DNA of 64,000 nt from Streptomyces marispadix (GTDB taxonomy: Bacteria > Actinomycetota > Actinomycetes > Streptomycetales > Streptomycetaceae). The position numbers were made by a program, and so were the translations under genes. Below the pieces are notes generated by a model. That model saw only the letters and a list, made by a program, of their open reading frames with translations. It did no database searches and was not told the DNA's origin. The DNA lies in the NCBI RefSeq assembly GCF_022524345.1, contig NZ_JAKWJU010000002.1, forward strand, positions 5,756,001-5,820,000, read 5' to 3'. Shown here piece after piece: positions 17,172 through 27,465 of the stretch. Positions within the stretch are counted from its first letter, which is position 1, and each line of letters opens with the position of its first letter.

Positions 17172-17326
17172 GTCGCGTTCCTTTCCTGCGGCTTGGGCGC
17201 ATGCTACCGGCATGGCGGAGGCGGTCCCTTCGACCGCCGCCGGCGCTGATCTCCCGGCAGCGTCCGGCAGATCGCTCAGCAATCCGCGCGGTGGGTATCC
17301 GATAGCGGGCTGTGAATTCTGCAAAG

Positions 17327-17352
17327 TGGAATGGTACTTCCATTTCGTGGAA
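17327..17352. promoter_or_regulatory. AllR operator in the allR-allB divergent region
   Basis: Two overlapping inverted repeats share one TTCC half: TGGAA-TGGTAC-TTCCA (17327-17342) and TTCC-ATTTCGT-GGAA (17338-17352). The second has exactly the architecture of the aceB site at 13720-13734. The element sits between the IclR gene and allantoinase and so can control both directions. Confidence 0.6.
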
Positions 17353-17370
17353 TCTGCCATGCTCTGCGTC

Positions 17371-17399
17371 TTGACGAGGCGGGAATCCGGCAAGAGGAT
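17371..17399 (+). promoter_or_regulatory. Candidate allB promoter
   Basis: A -35 TTGACG at 17371-17376 is followed, 17 bases on, by a weak -10 GAGGAT at 17394-17399. This leaves a leader of roughly 30 bases before GTG 17439. The operator lies just upstream of the -35. Confidence 0.35.
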
Positions 17400-17438
17400 C
17401 TGGCGTCAACAGATTGTTGAAGCGAAGAAGGTGGTCAG

Positions 17439-18788
17439 GTGCCCGGCGTCCAACTCGTACTGCGCTCGTCACGCGTCGTCACGCCCGAGGGTACGCGGGC
17501 CGCCACGGTGAGCGTCGCGGACGGCCGGATCACCGAGGTCGGGCCGTACGACGCCCCCGTGCCGCCAGGGGCGCGGCTGGTGGACACCGGCGACGACGCC
17601 GTGCTCCCCGGACTCGTCGACACCCACGTACACGTCAACGACCCGGGACGCAGCGAGTGGGAGGGCTTCGCCAGCGCCACCCGCGCCGCGGCGGCGGGCG
17701 GCATCACCACCCTCATCGACATGCCGCTCAACTCCCTGCCGCCGACGACCACCACCGCCCACCTGCGTACGAAGCAGGAGACGGCCCGCCCGCAGGCGCA
17801 CATCGACACCGGCTTCTGGGGCGGCGCGATACCGGGCAACGTCGGTGAACTGCGCCCGCTGCACGAGGCGGGAGTGTTCGGCTTCAAGTGCTTCCTCTCG
17901 CCGTCGGGCGTCGAGGAGTTCCCCCAACTCGGGCCGCGCGAGCTGGAGTCGGCGCTCACCGAGATCGCCGGCTTCGGCGGGCTGCTGATCGTCCACGCCG
18001 AGGACCCACAGCGGCTGGCCGCCGCTCCGCAGAAGGGCGGCCCCGCCTACGCCGACTTTCTCGCCTCCCGTCCGCGCGCAGCGGAGAACGACGCGATCGA
18101 CCGGCTGATCGCGCTCGCCCGGCGGCTCGAAGCGCGCGTACACGTGCTGCATCTCTCCTCCGCCGACGCGCTGCCCGCCATCGCGGGCGCACGCCGTGAA
18201 GGGGTGGCGCTGACCGTGGAGACGTGCCCGCACTTCCTCACCCTCGCCGCCGAGGAAGTCCCGGACGGGGCGACGGAGTTCAAGTGCTGCCCGCCCATCC
18301 GCGAGCGCGCCAACCAGGACGCGCTGTGGCGGGGCCTCGCCGACGGCACCGTCGACTGCGTCGTCTCCGACCACTCGCCGTGCACCGCCGACCTCAAGGA
18401 CGGCGACTTCGGCACGGCCTGGGGCGGCATCTCATCCCTCCAACTCGGCCTGCCCGCCGTCTGGTCCGAGGCCCGCCGCCGAGGGCACACCCTCGACGAC
18501 GTCGTGCGCTGGATGTCCTTCGGGCCCGCGCGGCTCGCCGGGCTGGAGGGCCGCAAGGGCGCCGTAGCGCCCGGCCACGACGCGGACTTCGCCGTCCTCG
18601 CCCCCGAGGAGACCTTCACAGTCGACCCGGCGAGGCTCCACCATCGCAATCCGGTCACCGCGTACGCGGGCAGGACGCTGCACGGCGTCGTACGTGCCAC
18701 CTGGCTGCGAGGCCAGCCGATAGCCGAGGGCGGCCGCCCGCTGCGGCAGGCCGGACGGCTCATCGAGCGGACCGGGGCGAGCGCATGA
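17439..18788 (+). CDS. allB: Allantoinase
   Basis: A 449-residue cyclic amidohydrolase that opens allantoin to allantoate. GTG 17439 follows AAGGTGG. The metal site is intact: [12 protein letters not shown] (His-x-His), [11 protein letters not shown] (the Lys that is carboxylated in this superfamily), [16 protein letters not shown] and [13 protein letters not shown] (Asp). [18 protein letters not shown] and the pattern around the metal ligands fit allantoinase rather than dihydroorotase or hydantoinase. It is divergent from the IclR gene and followed at 106 bases by allantoicase. Induction by allantoin through AllR is expected. Confidence 0.95.
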   Translation: MPGVQLVLRSSRVVTPEGTRAATVSVADGRITEVGPYDAPVPPGARLVDTGDDAVLPGLVDTHVHVNDPGRSEWEGFASATRAAAAGGITTLIDMPLNSLPPTTTTAHLRTKQETARPQAHIDTGFWGGAIPGNVGELRPLHEAGVFGFKCFLSPSGVEEFPQLGPRELESALTEIAGFGGLLIVHAEDPQRLAAAPQKGGPAYADFLASRPRAAENDAIDRLIALARRLEARVHVLHLSSADALPAIAGARREGVALTVETCPHFLTLAAEEVPDGATEFKCCPPIRERANQDALWRGLADGTVDCVVSDHSPCTADLKDGDFGTAWGGISSLQLGLPAVWSEARRRGHTLDDVVRWMSFGPARLAGLEGRKGAVAPGHDADFAVLAPEETFTVDPARLHHRNPVTAYAGRTLHGVVRATWLRGQPIAEGGRPLRQAGRLIERTGASA

Positions 18789-18894
18789 CCCGACGGGACG
18801 CTCACCCGGCACGTCAGGGCCTGGAAGCCCCACGACTGCTGAGGACGACCGAGACGCCCGTGAGGACGACCCAGACGACCGAGAGGCGCGACGC

Positions 18895-20073
18895 ATGACG
18901 GCCACACATCCAGCCGCCCCCGCCCCCGTACGCTTCACCGGCGACGCCAGCCCGTACGCGGGCGGCGACCCGTATGCCGACTACCGCTGCGCCGAACTGC
19001 CCTTCACCCACCACGTCGATCTGGCCGACCGCCGCCTCGGCGCCGGAGTCATGGCCGCCAACGACGAGTTCTTCGCCGAGCGCGAGAATCTGCTGGAGCC
19101 CGGCCGCCCCGAGTTCGCCCCCGAACGCTTCGGGCACAAGGGCAAGATCATGGACGGCTGGGAGACCCGTCGCCGCCGCGGGTCCCGCGACGCTCCCCAT
19201 CCGGCGCCCGGCGACCACGACTTCGCGCTGATACGACTTGGCGCCCCCGGAGTCGTACGCGGAATCGTCGTCGACACGGCGCACTTCCGCGGCAACTATC
19301 CGCGTGCCGTCTCGGTCGAGGCCGCCTGCGTGCCGGGTGCCCCCTCACCGGAGGAACTGCTCGACGACGGTACCGAGTGGACGGTGCTCGTCCCGGAGAC
19401 CGCCGTGGGCGGGCACGCGGCCAACGGCTTCACCGTCGACGACGGCCGCCGCTACACGCATCTGCGCCTCAACCAGCACCCCGACGGGGGCGTCGCACGG
19501 CTTCGCGTGTACGGCGAGGTCGCCCCCGATCCCGAGTGGCTGGCGGCGCTGGGCACCTTCGACGTAGTGGCGCTGGAGAACGGCGGCGCGGTGCTGGACG
19601 CCTCCGACCGCTTCTACTCGCCGCCCGGGAACACGATCCTGCCGGGACGTCCACGGCGGATGGACGACGGCTGGGAGACGCGCCGCCGCCGCGACAGCGG
19701 CAACGACTGGATCCACTACGCGCTGACCGCACAGTCGGCCGTACGTGCCGTCGAGATTGACACCGGATATCTGAAGGGCAACTCGGCGGGCTGGGTGGCA
19801 CTTTGGGGCAGGGACGGTGAGAGCGCCCCGTGGCGTGAACTGCTGCCCCGCACAAGGCTCCAGCCCGACACCGTGCACCGCTTCCTGCTCGGCGAAGGCG
19901 CCGGCGCCGATGACGGCGACGCCGGGGGCGACGGCCCCGCGCCCGCCACCGAGGTGCGGCTCGACATCTTCCCCGACGGCGGCATCGCGCGACTGCGCCT
20001 GTACGGCTCACTCACCGCGGAGGGGGCGCGCGACCTGCGCGAACGCCACCGCAACCGAGCTGCGGGGACGTGA
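18895..20073 (+). CDS. alc: Allantoicase
   Basis: A 392-residue protein converting allantoate to ureidoglycolate and urea. It is made of two related jelly-roll repeats, as in known allantoicases. Each repeat has an MDGWETRRRR or MDDGWETRRRR motif (near residues 83 and 259), followed by a His/Asp-containing strand and a DTAHFRGNYP or DTGYLKGNSAG motif. Each ends in a HPDGGVARLRVYG or FPDGGIARLRLYG motif. The upstream 106 bases after allantoinase contain repeated GAGGACGACC-type units but no gene. It is very probably cotranscribed with allB. The urea and glyoxylate produced link to urease and to aceB. Confidence 0.95.
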   Translation: MTATHPAAPAPVRFTGDASPYAGGDPYADYRCAELPFTHHVDLADRRLGAGVMAANDEFFAERENLLEPGRPEFAPERFGHKGKIMDGWETRRRRGSRDAPHPAPGDHDFALIRLGAPGVVRGIVVDTAHFRGNYPRAVSVEAACVPGAPSPEELLDDGTEWTVLVPETAVGGHAANGFTVDDGRRYTHLRLNQHPDGGVARLRVYGEVAPDPEWLAALGTFDVVALENGGAVLDASDRFYSPPGNTILPGRPRRMDDGWETRRRRDSGNDWIHYALTAQSAVRAVEIDTGYLKGNSAGWVALWGRDGESAPWRELLPRTRLQPDTVHRFLLGEGAGADDGDAGGDGPAPATEVRLDIFPDGGIARLRLYGSLTAEGARDLRERHRNRAAGT

Positions 20074-20101
20074 ACTGCCGGGAAAATTCCCCGACTTGCC
20101 G

Positions 20102-20129
20102 TTGACATGTCATCTACGCGCGTCAGCAT
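20102..20129 (+). promoter_or_regulatory. Candidate promoter of the RNase gene
   Basis: TTGACA (20102-20107) is followed after 16 bases by CAGCAT (20124-20129). The ATG at 20136 begins six bases after this -10, where transcription should start, so the transcript could be leaderless. A GGAGG at 20130-20134 is too close to that ATG to work normally. Confidence 0.4.
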
Positions 20130-20135
20130 GGAGGC

Positions 20136-20564
20136 ATGAGAATCCCCCCACGAATGGCGCGCGTCAGCGCCCTCAGCGCACTGTCCCTGACCCTCCTCAT
20201 CGGCGGTCCCGCCGCGATCGCGCAGGCGACCGCGGACGCCCCGAAGGCGTCGGCTCCGGCAGCCGCCGCGCCCGCCGACGTCGGCAAGATCTGCGAGTCG
20301 AAGCTGCCGAAGGAGGCCCACGAGACCCTCGACCTCATCGACAAGGGCGGTCCCTACCCGTATCCGCAGGACGGGACCGTCTTCGACAACCGCGAAGGCA
20401 TCCTCCCCGACCAGGAATCCGGCTACTACCACGAGTTCACGGTGGAGACGCCCGGCTCCCCCGACAGGGGAGCCAAGCGCATCGTGACCGGTGAGGAGAA
20501 GCAGGAGGACTACTACACCGAGGACCACTACGAGTCGTTCGACAAGGTCGACTTCACCTGCTGA
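20136..20564 (+). CDS. Secreted guanyl-specific ribonuclease, RNase Sa family
   Basis: A 142-residue precursor with a signal peptide (residues about 1-33, hydrophobic ALSALSLTLLIGGPAAIA) and a mature domain of about 95 residues. The mature part aligns by eye along its length with Streptomyces aureofaciens RNase Sa: LPKEAHETLDLI, GPYPYPQDGTVFDNRE, and the active-site blocks YYHEFTVETPG (general base Glu), AKRIVTGE (Arg) and EDYYTEDHYESF (His). The first and last Cys (ICES and the C-terminal DFTC) should form the single disulfide. It cleaves single-stranded RNA after guanosine outside the cell. No barstar-like inhibitor is adjacent. ATG 20154 is an alternative start. Confidence 0.93.
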   Translation: MRIPPRMARVSALSALSLTLLIGGPAAIAQATADAPKASAPAAAAPADVGKICESKLPKEAHETLDLIDKGGPYPYPQDGTVFDNREGILPDQESGYYHEFTVETPGSPDRGAKRIVTGEEKQEDYYTEDHYESFDKVDFTC

Positions 20565-20582
20565 CGGCCCTTCGGCGGCCGT
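20564..20582. terminator. Hairpin between RNase and convergent GH30 gene
   Basis: ACGGCC (20564-20569) and GGCCGT (20577-20582) form a 6-base stem with a CTTCGGC loop, starting at the last base of the RNase stop codon. It probably ends transcripts from both converging genes. Confidence 0.5.
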
Positions 20583-20611
20583 AGCGGCAGCGGTGGCAGC
20601 AGCAGTCGCGG

Positions 20612-22072
20612 TCAGCCGGTGGGTGCCGCAGGCCAGGTGAAGGTCGCCACGGCGCCTGCCGGAAGCTCGTACGCCAGCGAGTGACCGGACTCCGTCACGG
20701 AGAACTTCCGTGGCGAACCGGCGGAGTTGAGGACGACGGCGGCCCTTGAGCCGTCCGGGTTCTCGAAGACGACGTTCTCGACTCCGCCGGGCTGCTGCGT
20801 CGTCGAACCGATGCGACGGGCCCCTCGGTCGACGAACTTGGAGACGTGGCCCAGCGAGTAGTACTCGGCGTTCTTCGCGACGCTGCCGCCGTCGATCTCG
20901 ACGACGCCGTTGCACCTGGTGCCGCAGTTGCCGAAGTGCGGTCCGCCGTTCTTGTCGAGCGCCATGTTCCACAGCACCACGGTCTCCGCGCCCGAGCGGA
21001 GGCTGCGCACGACAAGGTTCTCCGTCTGCCACTTCAGGCTGTCGGCGAAGGTGTTCGCGGGCTCGTCGCTGTCGGTGCCGGAGCACTCGGTGAAGAAGAC
21101 CCGTCCGCCCGCGTCCCGCACCTGCTGCTGTGCCTCGGGCTCGCCGCCGTAGCAGTGGAACGCGGCGCCCTGCACCCGCTCGATGTCGTCCGTCTTCTCC
21201 AGGACTTCGAGCGGATACTCCGGCTTGTCCCAGTTGTGGTCGTAGGCGAACAGCTCGGTGTCCAGCCCCGCCGCGCCGAGCTTCTGGTCCAATACCCGCA
21301 GGAAATCGGCCTGTTGGGCCGCGGACATCCCCATCGACGGGTAGGTCGTCTCGAAGAGCGGCTCGTTCTGCGCGGTCAAGTCGTGTACGGGGACGCCCTC
21401 TTCGGCGTACGCCCGCACCGCCTTGACGAGGTAGTCCGCATACGCCTCGTAGTTCTCAGGCTTCAGGCTCCCTCCCTCCAGCTTTCCGCTGTCCTTCATC
21501 CACGCGGGCGCCGACCAGGGTGTGCCCATCACGCGGATGCCGGAGTTGATGCCGAGCGCCTGGCGCAGCAGCGGCAGGATCTCCTTCCTGTCGCGTTCGA
21601 CGGAGAAGGAGCCCTGTTCGTCCTCGTAGCTGTAGTACGGGAGCCGGGCCACGAAGTCGGAGCCGCCCAGCGGCTGGCGCAGATAGTCGAGGCCGATGCC
21701 GTCTCCGTCCGTGGAGAACAGTCCCTTCATCAGCTTCTCCCTCTCGCCGCCTGGCAGTCGGGAGATCAGACCGGCCGACGCCTCGGTGAGGGAGGCGCCC
21801 GCGCCGGTGAACTGCTGCCCCCGTGCGGACGCGTCGACGGCGATGTCGACGTCCTGCTTGCCGCCGTCGAAGGAGACGTCCTCGCCGCGCTCCAGCCGTT
21901 TGCCGCCGTCGGCGGTTGTCACCCACACCTGGGCGGTGGCGGCGGCCTCCGGGGCGCCCCAGCGGGAGCCGTGGCCGTCGGCGTGTGCGGCGCCCTCGTC
22001 CACGAGGACGTGGGTGCCGGCGAGCAGCGCGAGTGCGGTCGCCGAGGCGGCGAGTCTCGGTCTGTGTGTCAC
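20612..22072 (-). CDS. Secreted GH30 glycoside hydrolase (glucosylceramidase / beta-1,6-glucanase type)
   Basis: A 486-residue enzyme. GTG 22072 (AAGGAG upstream) is chosen, which puts a signal peptide, LAASATALALLAGTHVLV, at the N-terminus. The GH30 TIM barrel shows QQFTGAGASLTEASAGLI, VMGTPWSAPAWMKDSG, VHDLTAQNEPLFE (acid/base Glu) and VFFTECSGTDSDE (nucleophile Glu). The C-terminal beta domain with SLGHVSKFVDRGARRIGS is typical. The family contains glucosylceramidases and endo-beta-1,6-glucanases. Next to an oligosaccharide importer and a GH1 enzyme, a glucanase is the more likely role. It is the last gene of the minus-strand operon. Confidence 0.88.
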   Translation of the reverse strand: MTHRPRLAASATALALLAGTHVLVDEGAAHADGHGSRWGAPEAAATAQVWVTTADGGKRLERGEDVSFDGGKQDVDIAVDASARGQQFTGAGASLTEASAGLISRLPGGEREKLMKGLFSTDGDGIGLDYLRQPLGGSDFVARLPYYSYEDEQGSFSVERDRKEILPLLRQALGINSGIRVMGTPWSAPAWMKDSGKLEGGSLKPENYEAYADYLVKAVRAYAEEGVPVHDLTAQNEPLFETTYPSMGMSAAQQADFLRVLDQKLGAAGLDTELFAYDHNWDKPEYPLEVLEKTDDIERVQGAAFHCYGGEPEAQQQVRDAGGRVFFTECSGTDSDEPANTFADSLKWQTENLVVRSLRSGAETVVLWNMALDKNGGPHFGNCGTRCNGVVEIDGGSVAKNAEYYSLGHVSKFVDRGARRIGSTTQQPGGVENVVFENPDGSRAAVVLNSAGSPRKFSVTESGHSLAYELPAGAVATFTWPAAPTG

Positions 22073-22256
22073 GGTGCGGCTCCTTCGTGTGCGGCGGTCG
22101 GTCGGTCGTATGCGATGCGGGTGAGTCGTCTGCGGGGCGGGTGGGGGCGTTTGCGGGCGCTGCGAGGGCGGGCGCCTGGCGGGACCGTGGCCCGGCGAGG
22201 CCACGGTCCCGGGCCGGCGCCGTGCCGTACCGGCGTCCGGCTCTGCGGCTGCCTGC

Positions 22257-23642
<1,386 letters not shown>

Positions 23643-23744
23643 GGGCTTCCTTTCATACGGGACGAACCGGCGCCAAATGGCTTCGGCGGTACGGCTCGTG
23701 GCGGAACTGGATTTGTCCGGCGCGCACGAGGGCGTGACGGACCG

Positions 23745-23764
23745 ACGGCACGGCTTCGTGCCGT
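23745..23764. terminator. Perfect 8-base hairpin inside the gluco-oligosaccharide operon
   Basis: ACGGCACG (23745-23752) and CGTGCCGT (23757-23764) form a perfect stem with a GCTT tetraloop. It lies in the 340-base non-coding stretch (23643-23981) between permease and GH1 genes. It may partly stop transcription or stabilise an mRNA end, so that transporter and hydrolase levels differ. Nothing else was recognised in the stretch. Confidence 0.5.
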
Positions 23765-23981
23765 GACGGTGGCAGGACGGGACGACGGGACGGGTGCTAC
23801 GTCGGCCGGGAGGCCGTCCGCCGGGCCGGGGCGGCGGGGCCGAACGGCCCGGCGGTCGGGGTGGGTTGACGGTGCGAACCAGGGACCGGCCGCGTCACGG
23901 CGCTGGTTGGGAACGCGGCGCCCGATGAGGGGTCCGGCGTGGGTCCGGGCGGCGGTCCGGTCTGGGCTCTCTAGGCGTTGT

Positions 23982-24995
23982 TCACTTGACGGCTCCCGCG
24001 GTCAGGCCGGTGACGAGATACCGCTGAAGCAGCAGGAATCCGGCGACGATCGGCACGCTCGCGACGAGCGATGCGGCCATGACCTGGTTCCAGTAGACCT
24101 GTGTCTGTGTGGCGTAGCCCTGGAGCCCGATCGCGAGGGTGCGTGTGGTCTCGTTCGTCATCACCGAGGCGAAGAGGACCTCGCCCCACGCCGTCATGAA
24201 CGAGTAGACGGCCACGGCGACGATCCCGGGCACCGCGGCGGGCACCACGACGCGCATCAGCGCGCCGAGCGGCCCGCAGCCGTCGGTGAGCGCCGCCTCG
24301 TCCAGATCGCGGGGGATGGAGTCGAAGTACCCGATCAGCATCCAGATGGAGAAGGGCAGGGTGAAGGTGAGGTAGGTGACGATGAGCGCGCCGCGCGACC
24401 CGTACAGCGCGATGCCCGTCGCGTTGCCGAGGTTGACGAAGATCAGGAAGAGCGGCAGCAGGAAGAGGATGCCGGGGAACATCTGCGTGGAGAGGATCGT
24501 CACCGTGAACAGGCGCTTCCCGCGGAAGCGGTAGCGGCTGACGGCGTAGGCCGCGAACGTCGCGATCAGCACCGAGCATCCGGTCGCCGCGCCCGCCACG
24601 ATCAGCGAGTTGACGAAGTAGTCGGCCAGCGGGACCGTGCTCCAGATGTCCACGTACGGACTGATCGTCAGCACGCTGGGGATCCAGCGGAAGCGGTCCG
24701 TCACATCCTCCAGCGGCTTGAGCGAACTGCTCACCATCACCAGCAGCGGCGTCGCCGCGAACAGCGTGAGCAGGGTCAGCACGACCCGCCGCGTCCATAC
24801 GAAGGACAGCGGCGGCGCCGTCGGGGAGGCGGCGCGGGAACCGGTGCGTCCATAGCCCCGGCCGCCGCGCGAGCCGGAGCCCCGCGCGGTGCCCGTTCCG
24901 CCGTCGTCCGCACCGGCCGCGGGTGCGGGACCGCCCGGTCCGGCCTCGTGCCGGGAGCCGCCCGCGGGGGCGGTCGTCGCCGTGGCCTCAGACAT
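23982..24995 (-). CDS. Sugar ABC importer permease, MalG type
   Basis: A 337-residue inner-membrane protein. The first about 65 residues are a Gly/Ala/Arg-rich low-complexity tail. Six hydrophobic segments follow, starting at VVLTLLTLFAATPLLVMVSSS. The EAA loop that contacts the ATPase is EAALTDGCGPLGALMRVVVP, and the C-terminal YLVTGLTAGAVK is characteristic of MalG/CUT1 partners. Its start overlaps the MalF-type gene by eight bases. No ATPase gene is in the operon. CUT1 systems in Streptomyces usually share the MsiK ATPase encoded elsewhere. Confidence 0.93.
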   Translation of the reverse strand: MSEATATTAPAGGSRHEAGPGGPAPAAGADDGGTGTARGSGSRGGRGYGRTGSRAASPTAPPLSFVWTRRVVLTLLTLFAATPLLVMVSSSLKPLEDVTDRFRWIPSVLTISPYVDIWSTVPLADYFVNSLIVAGAATGCSVLIATFAAYAVSRYRFRGKRLFTVTILSTQMFPGILFLLPLFLIFVNLGNATGIALYGSRGALIVTYLTFTLPFSIWMLIGYFDSIPRDLDEAALTDGCGPLGALMRVVVPAAVPGIVAVAVYSFMTAWGEVLFASVMTNETTRTLAIGLQGYATQTQVYWNQVMAASLVASVPIVAGFLLLQRYLVTGLTAGAVK

Positions 24996-25998
24996 CGCGC
25001 TTCCTCCCCGCGCCGGTCGCCAGCAGATAGCCGCCCGTCACCAGCAGCAGGAAGAGCAGCAGCAGCACGGACATCGCCGAGCCGGAGCCGAAGTCCCAGG
25101 TGACGAAGGACGCTTGGTAGATGTGAATGGAGATCAGGTCCGCCGCCTCGGGTGCCGACTTGCCGAACAGGATGTACGGCACGTTGAAGTCGTTGAACGT
25201 CCACAGGAACAGCACCAGCACCAGTACCTGGTTGACGGGGCGCAGCGAAGGCAGCGTGATCCGGCGGATCTGCTGCCGTATGCCTGCCCCGTCGACCTGC
25301 GCGGCCTCGTACAGCTCCTTCGGGATGTTCTGGAGCGCGGCCATCAGGATCAGGAAGGCGAACGGCCAGGTACGCCACACCGCTACGACGACGAGCGCCA
25401 CGAAGCTGTTGTCGCCGATGAGCCAGAACGGCTCGGAGTCGGTGAGCCCCAACTGGTCGTGTATGACGTGGTTGACCATGCCGCCGTCGCGCTGGAGCAG
25501 GAACGACCAGGTGATGACGGCGGTGTAGACGGGCAGCGCGTACGGCGTCAGGAACAGCGCGCGCAGCACGCCCCGCCCGCGGAAGGACTCCTGCATCAGG
25601 ATCGCCGCGGTGACGCCCAGCAGCCAGGCCAGCGAGACGGCCAGCACCGTGAACGCGCAGGTGACGAGGAACGAGTGCAACAGGGCTTCGCCGACCGGGG
25701 CGTTGACGTCCACGGCGATGCGGAAGTTGTCCGCGCCGGTCCAGGGCGCCTCGCCCCAGTTGCGGATGTACTGCTGCGTCAGCTCCTTGAAGCTCATCAC
25801 CACGCCGACTGCCATCGGCGCCAGATGGATGAGGAGTTCGAGGACGAGCGCCGGCAGCAGCAGGAGATACGGGAGTCCGGCCCGGCGCAGGCGGTCGGGG
25901 AGGATGCGCCTGCGCCGGGGGCGTGAGGGCCCGTCGTCGGCCGCGCCCGCCGAGGGGGCGGCGGCCTCGGAGCCCGGTGGGGGGCTGAGAGTGGTCAT
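24988..25998 (-). CDS. Sugar ABC importer permease, MalF type
   Basis: A 336-residue membrane protein. After an about 40-residue Pro/Arg-rich tail, AGLPYLLLLPALVLELLIHL starts the first helix, and LTQQYIRNWGEAPWTGADNF is the usual MalF-type periplasmic stretch. The EAA loop is EAAQVDGAGIRQQIRRITLP. Six or seven helices are expected. It lies ten bases after the binding-protein gene and overlaps the MalG-type gene, so the three are one transcript. The substrate is probably a beta-gluco-oligosaccharide, judged from the hydrolases that follow. Confidence 0.93.
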   Translation of the reverse strand: MTTLSPPPGSEAAAPSAGAADDGPSRPRRRRILPDRLRRAGLPYLLLLPALVLELLIHLAPMAVGVVMSFKELTQQYIRNWGEAPWTGADNFRIAVDVNAPVGEALLHSFLVTCAFTVLAVSLAWLLGVTAAILMQESFRGRGVLRALFLTPYALPVYTAVITWSFLLQRDGGMVNHVIHDQLGLTDSEPFWLIGDNSFVALVVVAVWRTWPFAFLILMAALQNIPKELYEAAQVDGAGIRQQIRRITLPSLRPVNQVLVLVLFLWTFNDFNVPYILFGKSAPEAADLISIHIYQASFVTWDFGSGSAMSVLLLLFLLLVTGGYLLATGAGRKRDV

Positions 25999-26007
25999 GG
26001 TTCCGGC

Positions 26008-27327
26008 TTACTTCCGCATCTGCTGCTGCGCGGCGGACAGTTCCTTCTTCACGGACGCGGTGGTCACCTTGCGTCCGGCCGCGGCGTCGGCGAAGAGTTC
26101 CTTCGTGGCGTTGCCGACCAGCGTCTCGAACTTCGACTCGTCGGGGACCTGCGGCAGCGGAGCGGAGGAGGAGCTGAGCACCTCGCGCAGCACCTTCAAG
26201 TCCGGTGTGTCGAACGCCTTGTCGCTGCGTGCGGCCTTCACCGGCGGGATCGATCCATAGGCGGCGTTGAGGGTCCGCTGCTCCTCGTCGGAGGTCATGA
26301 ACTTCGCGAACTTCAGCGAGCCGTCGATGTTGTCGGTGTTCTTGAAGACGGCCAGGTTGATGCCCGCGACCATCGACCTGGTGCCCTTCTCGCCCGAGCC
26401 CTTCGCCTGCACGGGTACGGGGGCGACGCCGTACTCGTCGGACTTCATGCCGTTGGACTTCAAGCTGGTCGCGGCGGCCTGCCACAGCAGCATGGCGGCC
26501 TTGCCTGTGGCGAAGTCGCGTACGGACTCGCGCTTGGCGTACTCGGCGTTGCCCGGGGGCGCGATCTTCTCGGCGGCCAACAGGTCGACGTACTGCTTCA
26601 CGGCCTTCACGGCGCCGTCGGAGTCGAACGTGGGCTTGCCGGACGGGTCGAAGAAGTCGTGGCCGTGCTGCTTGCCGAGGATGAAGGCGTGGTGGGAGTT
26701 CTCGACGGGGTCCCCGCCCTCGACGGCGATTCCGTACTTGCCGTCGCCGGTGAGCTTCTTGCCGTCCTTCACCAACTCGTCCCAGGTGGCGGGGGGTTCG
26801 TCGATCCCCGCGTCCTTGAACATCTTCTTGTTGTAGTAGAGCCCGTAGGCGAGGGAGTAGATCGGCAGGGCCGCGGGGTCCTTCTGCGGTGCTCCGGCGG
26901 CTGCCAGCGCCGACGGCTGGAAGCGCTCGGCGCCCCCGACCTTCTTCATGTGCTGCTCGTCCCAGGCCAGCAGCGCGCCCGTCGCCTGGAGCGACGCGGA
27001 CCAGGTGTTGCCGATGTTGAGCACGTCGGGGCCCTGACCGGAGGACGTGGCCGCGAGGATGCGGTCCAGCAGGCTGTCCCACGGGATCACTTCGAGCTTG
27101 ACCTTGATCCCGGTCTGCTTCTCGAAGCGCTTCAGCTCAGGTGTCAGCACCTTCTTGTCGTGGGCGATGCTGGTGCCCTGGTTGCTCGCCCAGTACGTCA
27201 GCTCCTTCGGGTTGTCGTTGCTGCCCTCTCCGTCGGTCGTGCTGCCGCCGCCGCAGCCGGCGGTGACGGCTGTGAGTGCGGCGGCGAGTGTGACGGCGGC
27301 TGCGTTGCGTGCCCGGCTTCTGCGCAT
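26008..27327 (-). CDS. Sugar-binding lipoprotein of the gluco-oligosaccharide ABC importer
   Basis: A 439-residue CUT1 solute-binding protein starting at ATG 27327 behind GGAGGGG. The signal peptide ends in the lipobox LTAVTAGC followed by GGGS. Family features include LTYWASNQGTSIAHDKKVLTPEL split over residues 44-66, DVLNIGNTWSASLQATGALL, IYSLAYGLYYNKKMFKDAGI, PPATWDELVKDGKKL, and GKAAMLLWQAAATSLK. It anchors outside the membrane and feeds the two permeases. It is the first gene of the operon and divergent from the ROK regulator, with palindromes at 27368-27398 between them. Confidence 0.93.
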   Translation of the reverse strand: MRRSRARNAAAVTLAAALTAVTAGCGGGSTTDGEGSNDNPKELTYWASNQGTSIAHDKKVLTPELKRFEKQTGIKVKLEVIPWDSLLDRILAATSSGQGPDVLNIGNTWSASLQATGALLAWDEQHMKKVGGAERFQPSALAAAGAPQKDPAALPIYSLAYGLYYNKKMFKDAGIDEPPATWDELVKDGKKLTGDGKYGIAVEGGDPVENSHHAFILGKQHGHDFFDPSGKPTFDSDGAVKAVKQYVDLLAAEKIAPPGNAEYAKRESVRDFATGKAAMLLWQAAATSLKSNGMKSDEYGVAPVPVQAKGSGEKGTRSMVAGINLAVFKNTDNIDGSLKFAKFMTSDEEQRTLNAAYGSIPPVKAARSDKAFDTPDLKVLREVLSSSSAPLPQVPDESKFETLVGNATKELFADAAAGRKVTTASVKKELSAAQQQMRK

Positions 27328-27367
27328 GGCGACGGCCCCTCCCCGAGGCTCCTGCGTTCGGACCCTG

Positions 27368-27398
27368 AATGGTCCGAACCATTAATTTCACGGCGTGA
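27368..27398. promoter_or_regulatory. Two adjacent palindromes between the ABC operon and ROK regulator
   Basis: AATGGT-CCGA-ACCATT (27368-27383) is followed after four bases by TCACG-G-CGTGA (27388-27398). Both repeats are perfect and lie in the 138-base divergent promoter region. The first is a good candidate ROK operator. The second could bind the same or another sugar regulator. Confidence 0.5.
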
Positions 27399-27465
27399 GT
27401 TAAGTAGTGAGAGAAGTGGGCGTCAAGACTTCTGACAGAGGTAGATTGGCCGGGGAGGGCAGCAC

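Noticed and set aside
17172..17393. Longer N-terminus for the IclR regulator
   Set aside because: It would include the operator and divergent promoter region; GTG 17171 has AAAGGAA upstream and leads directly into the IclR domain.
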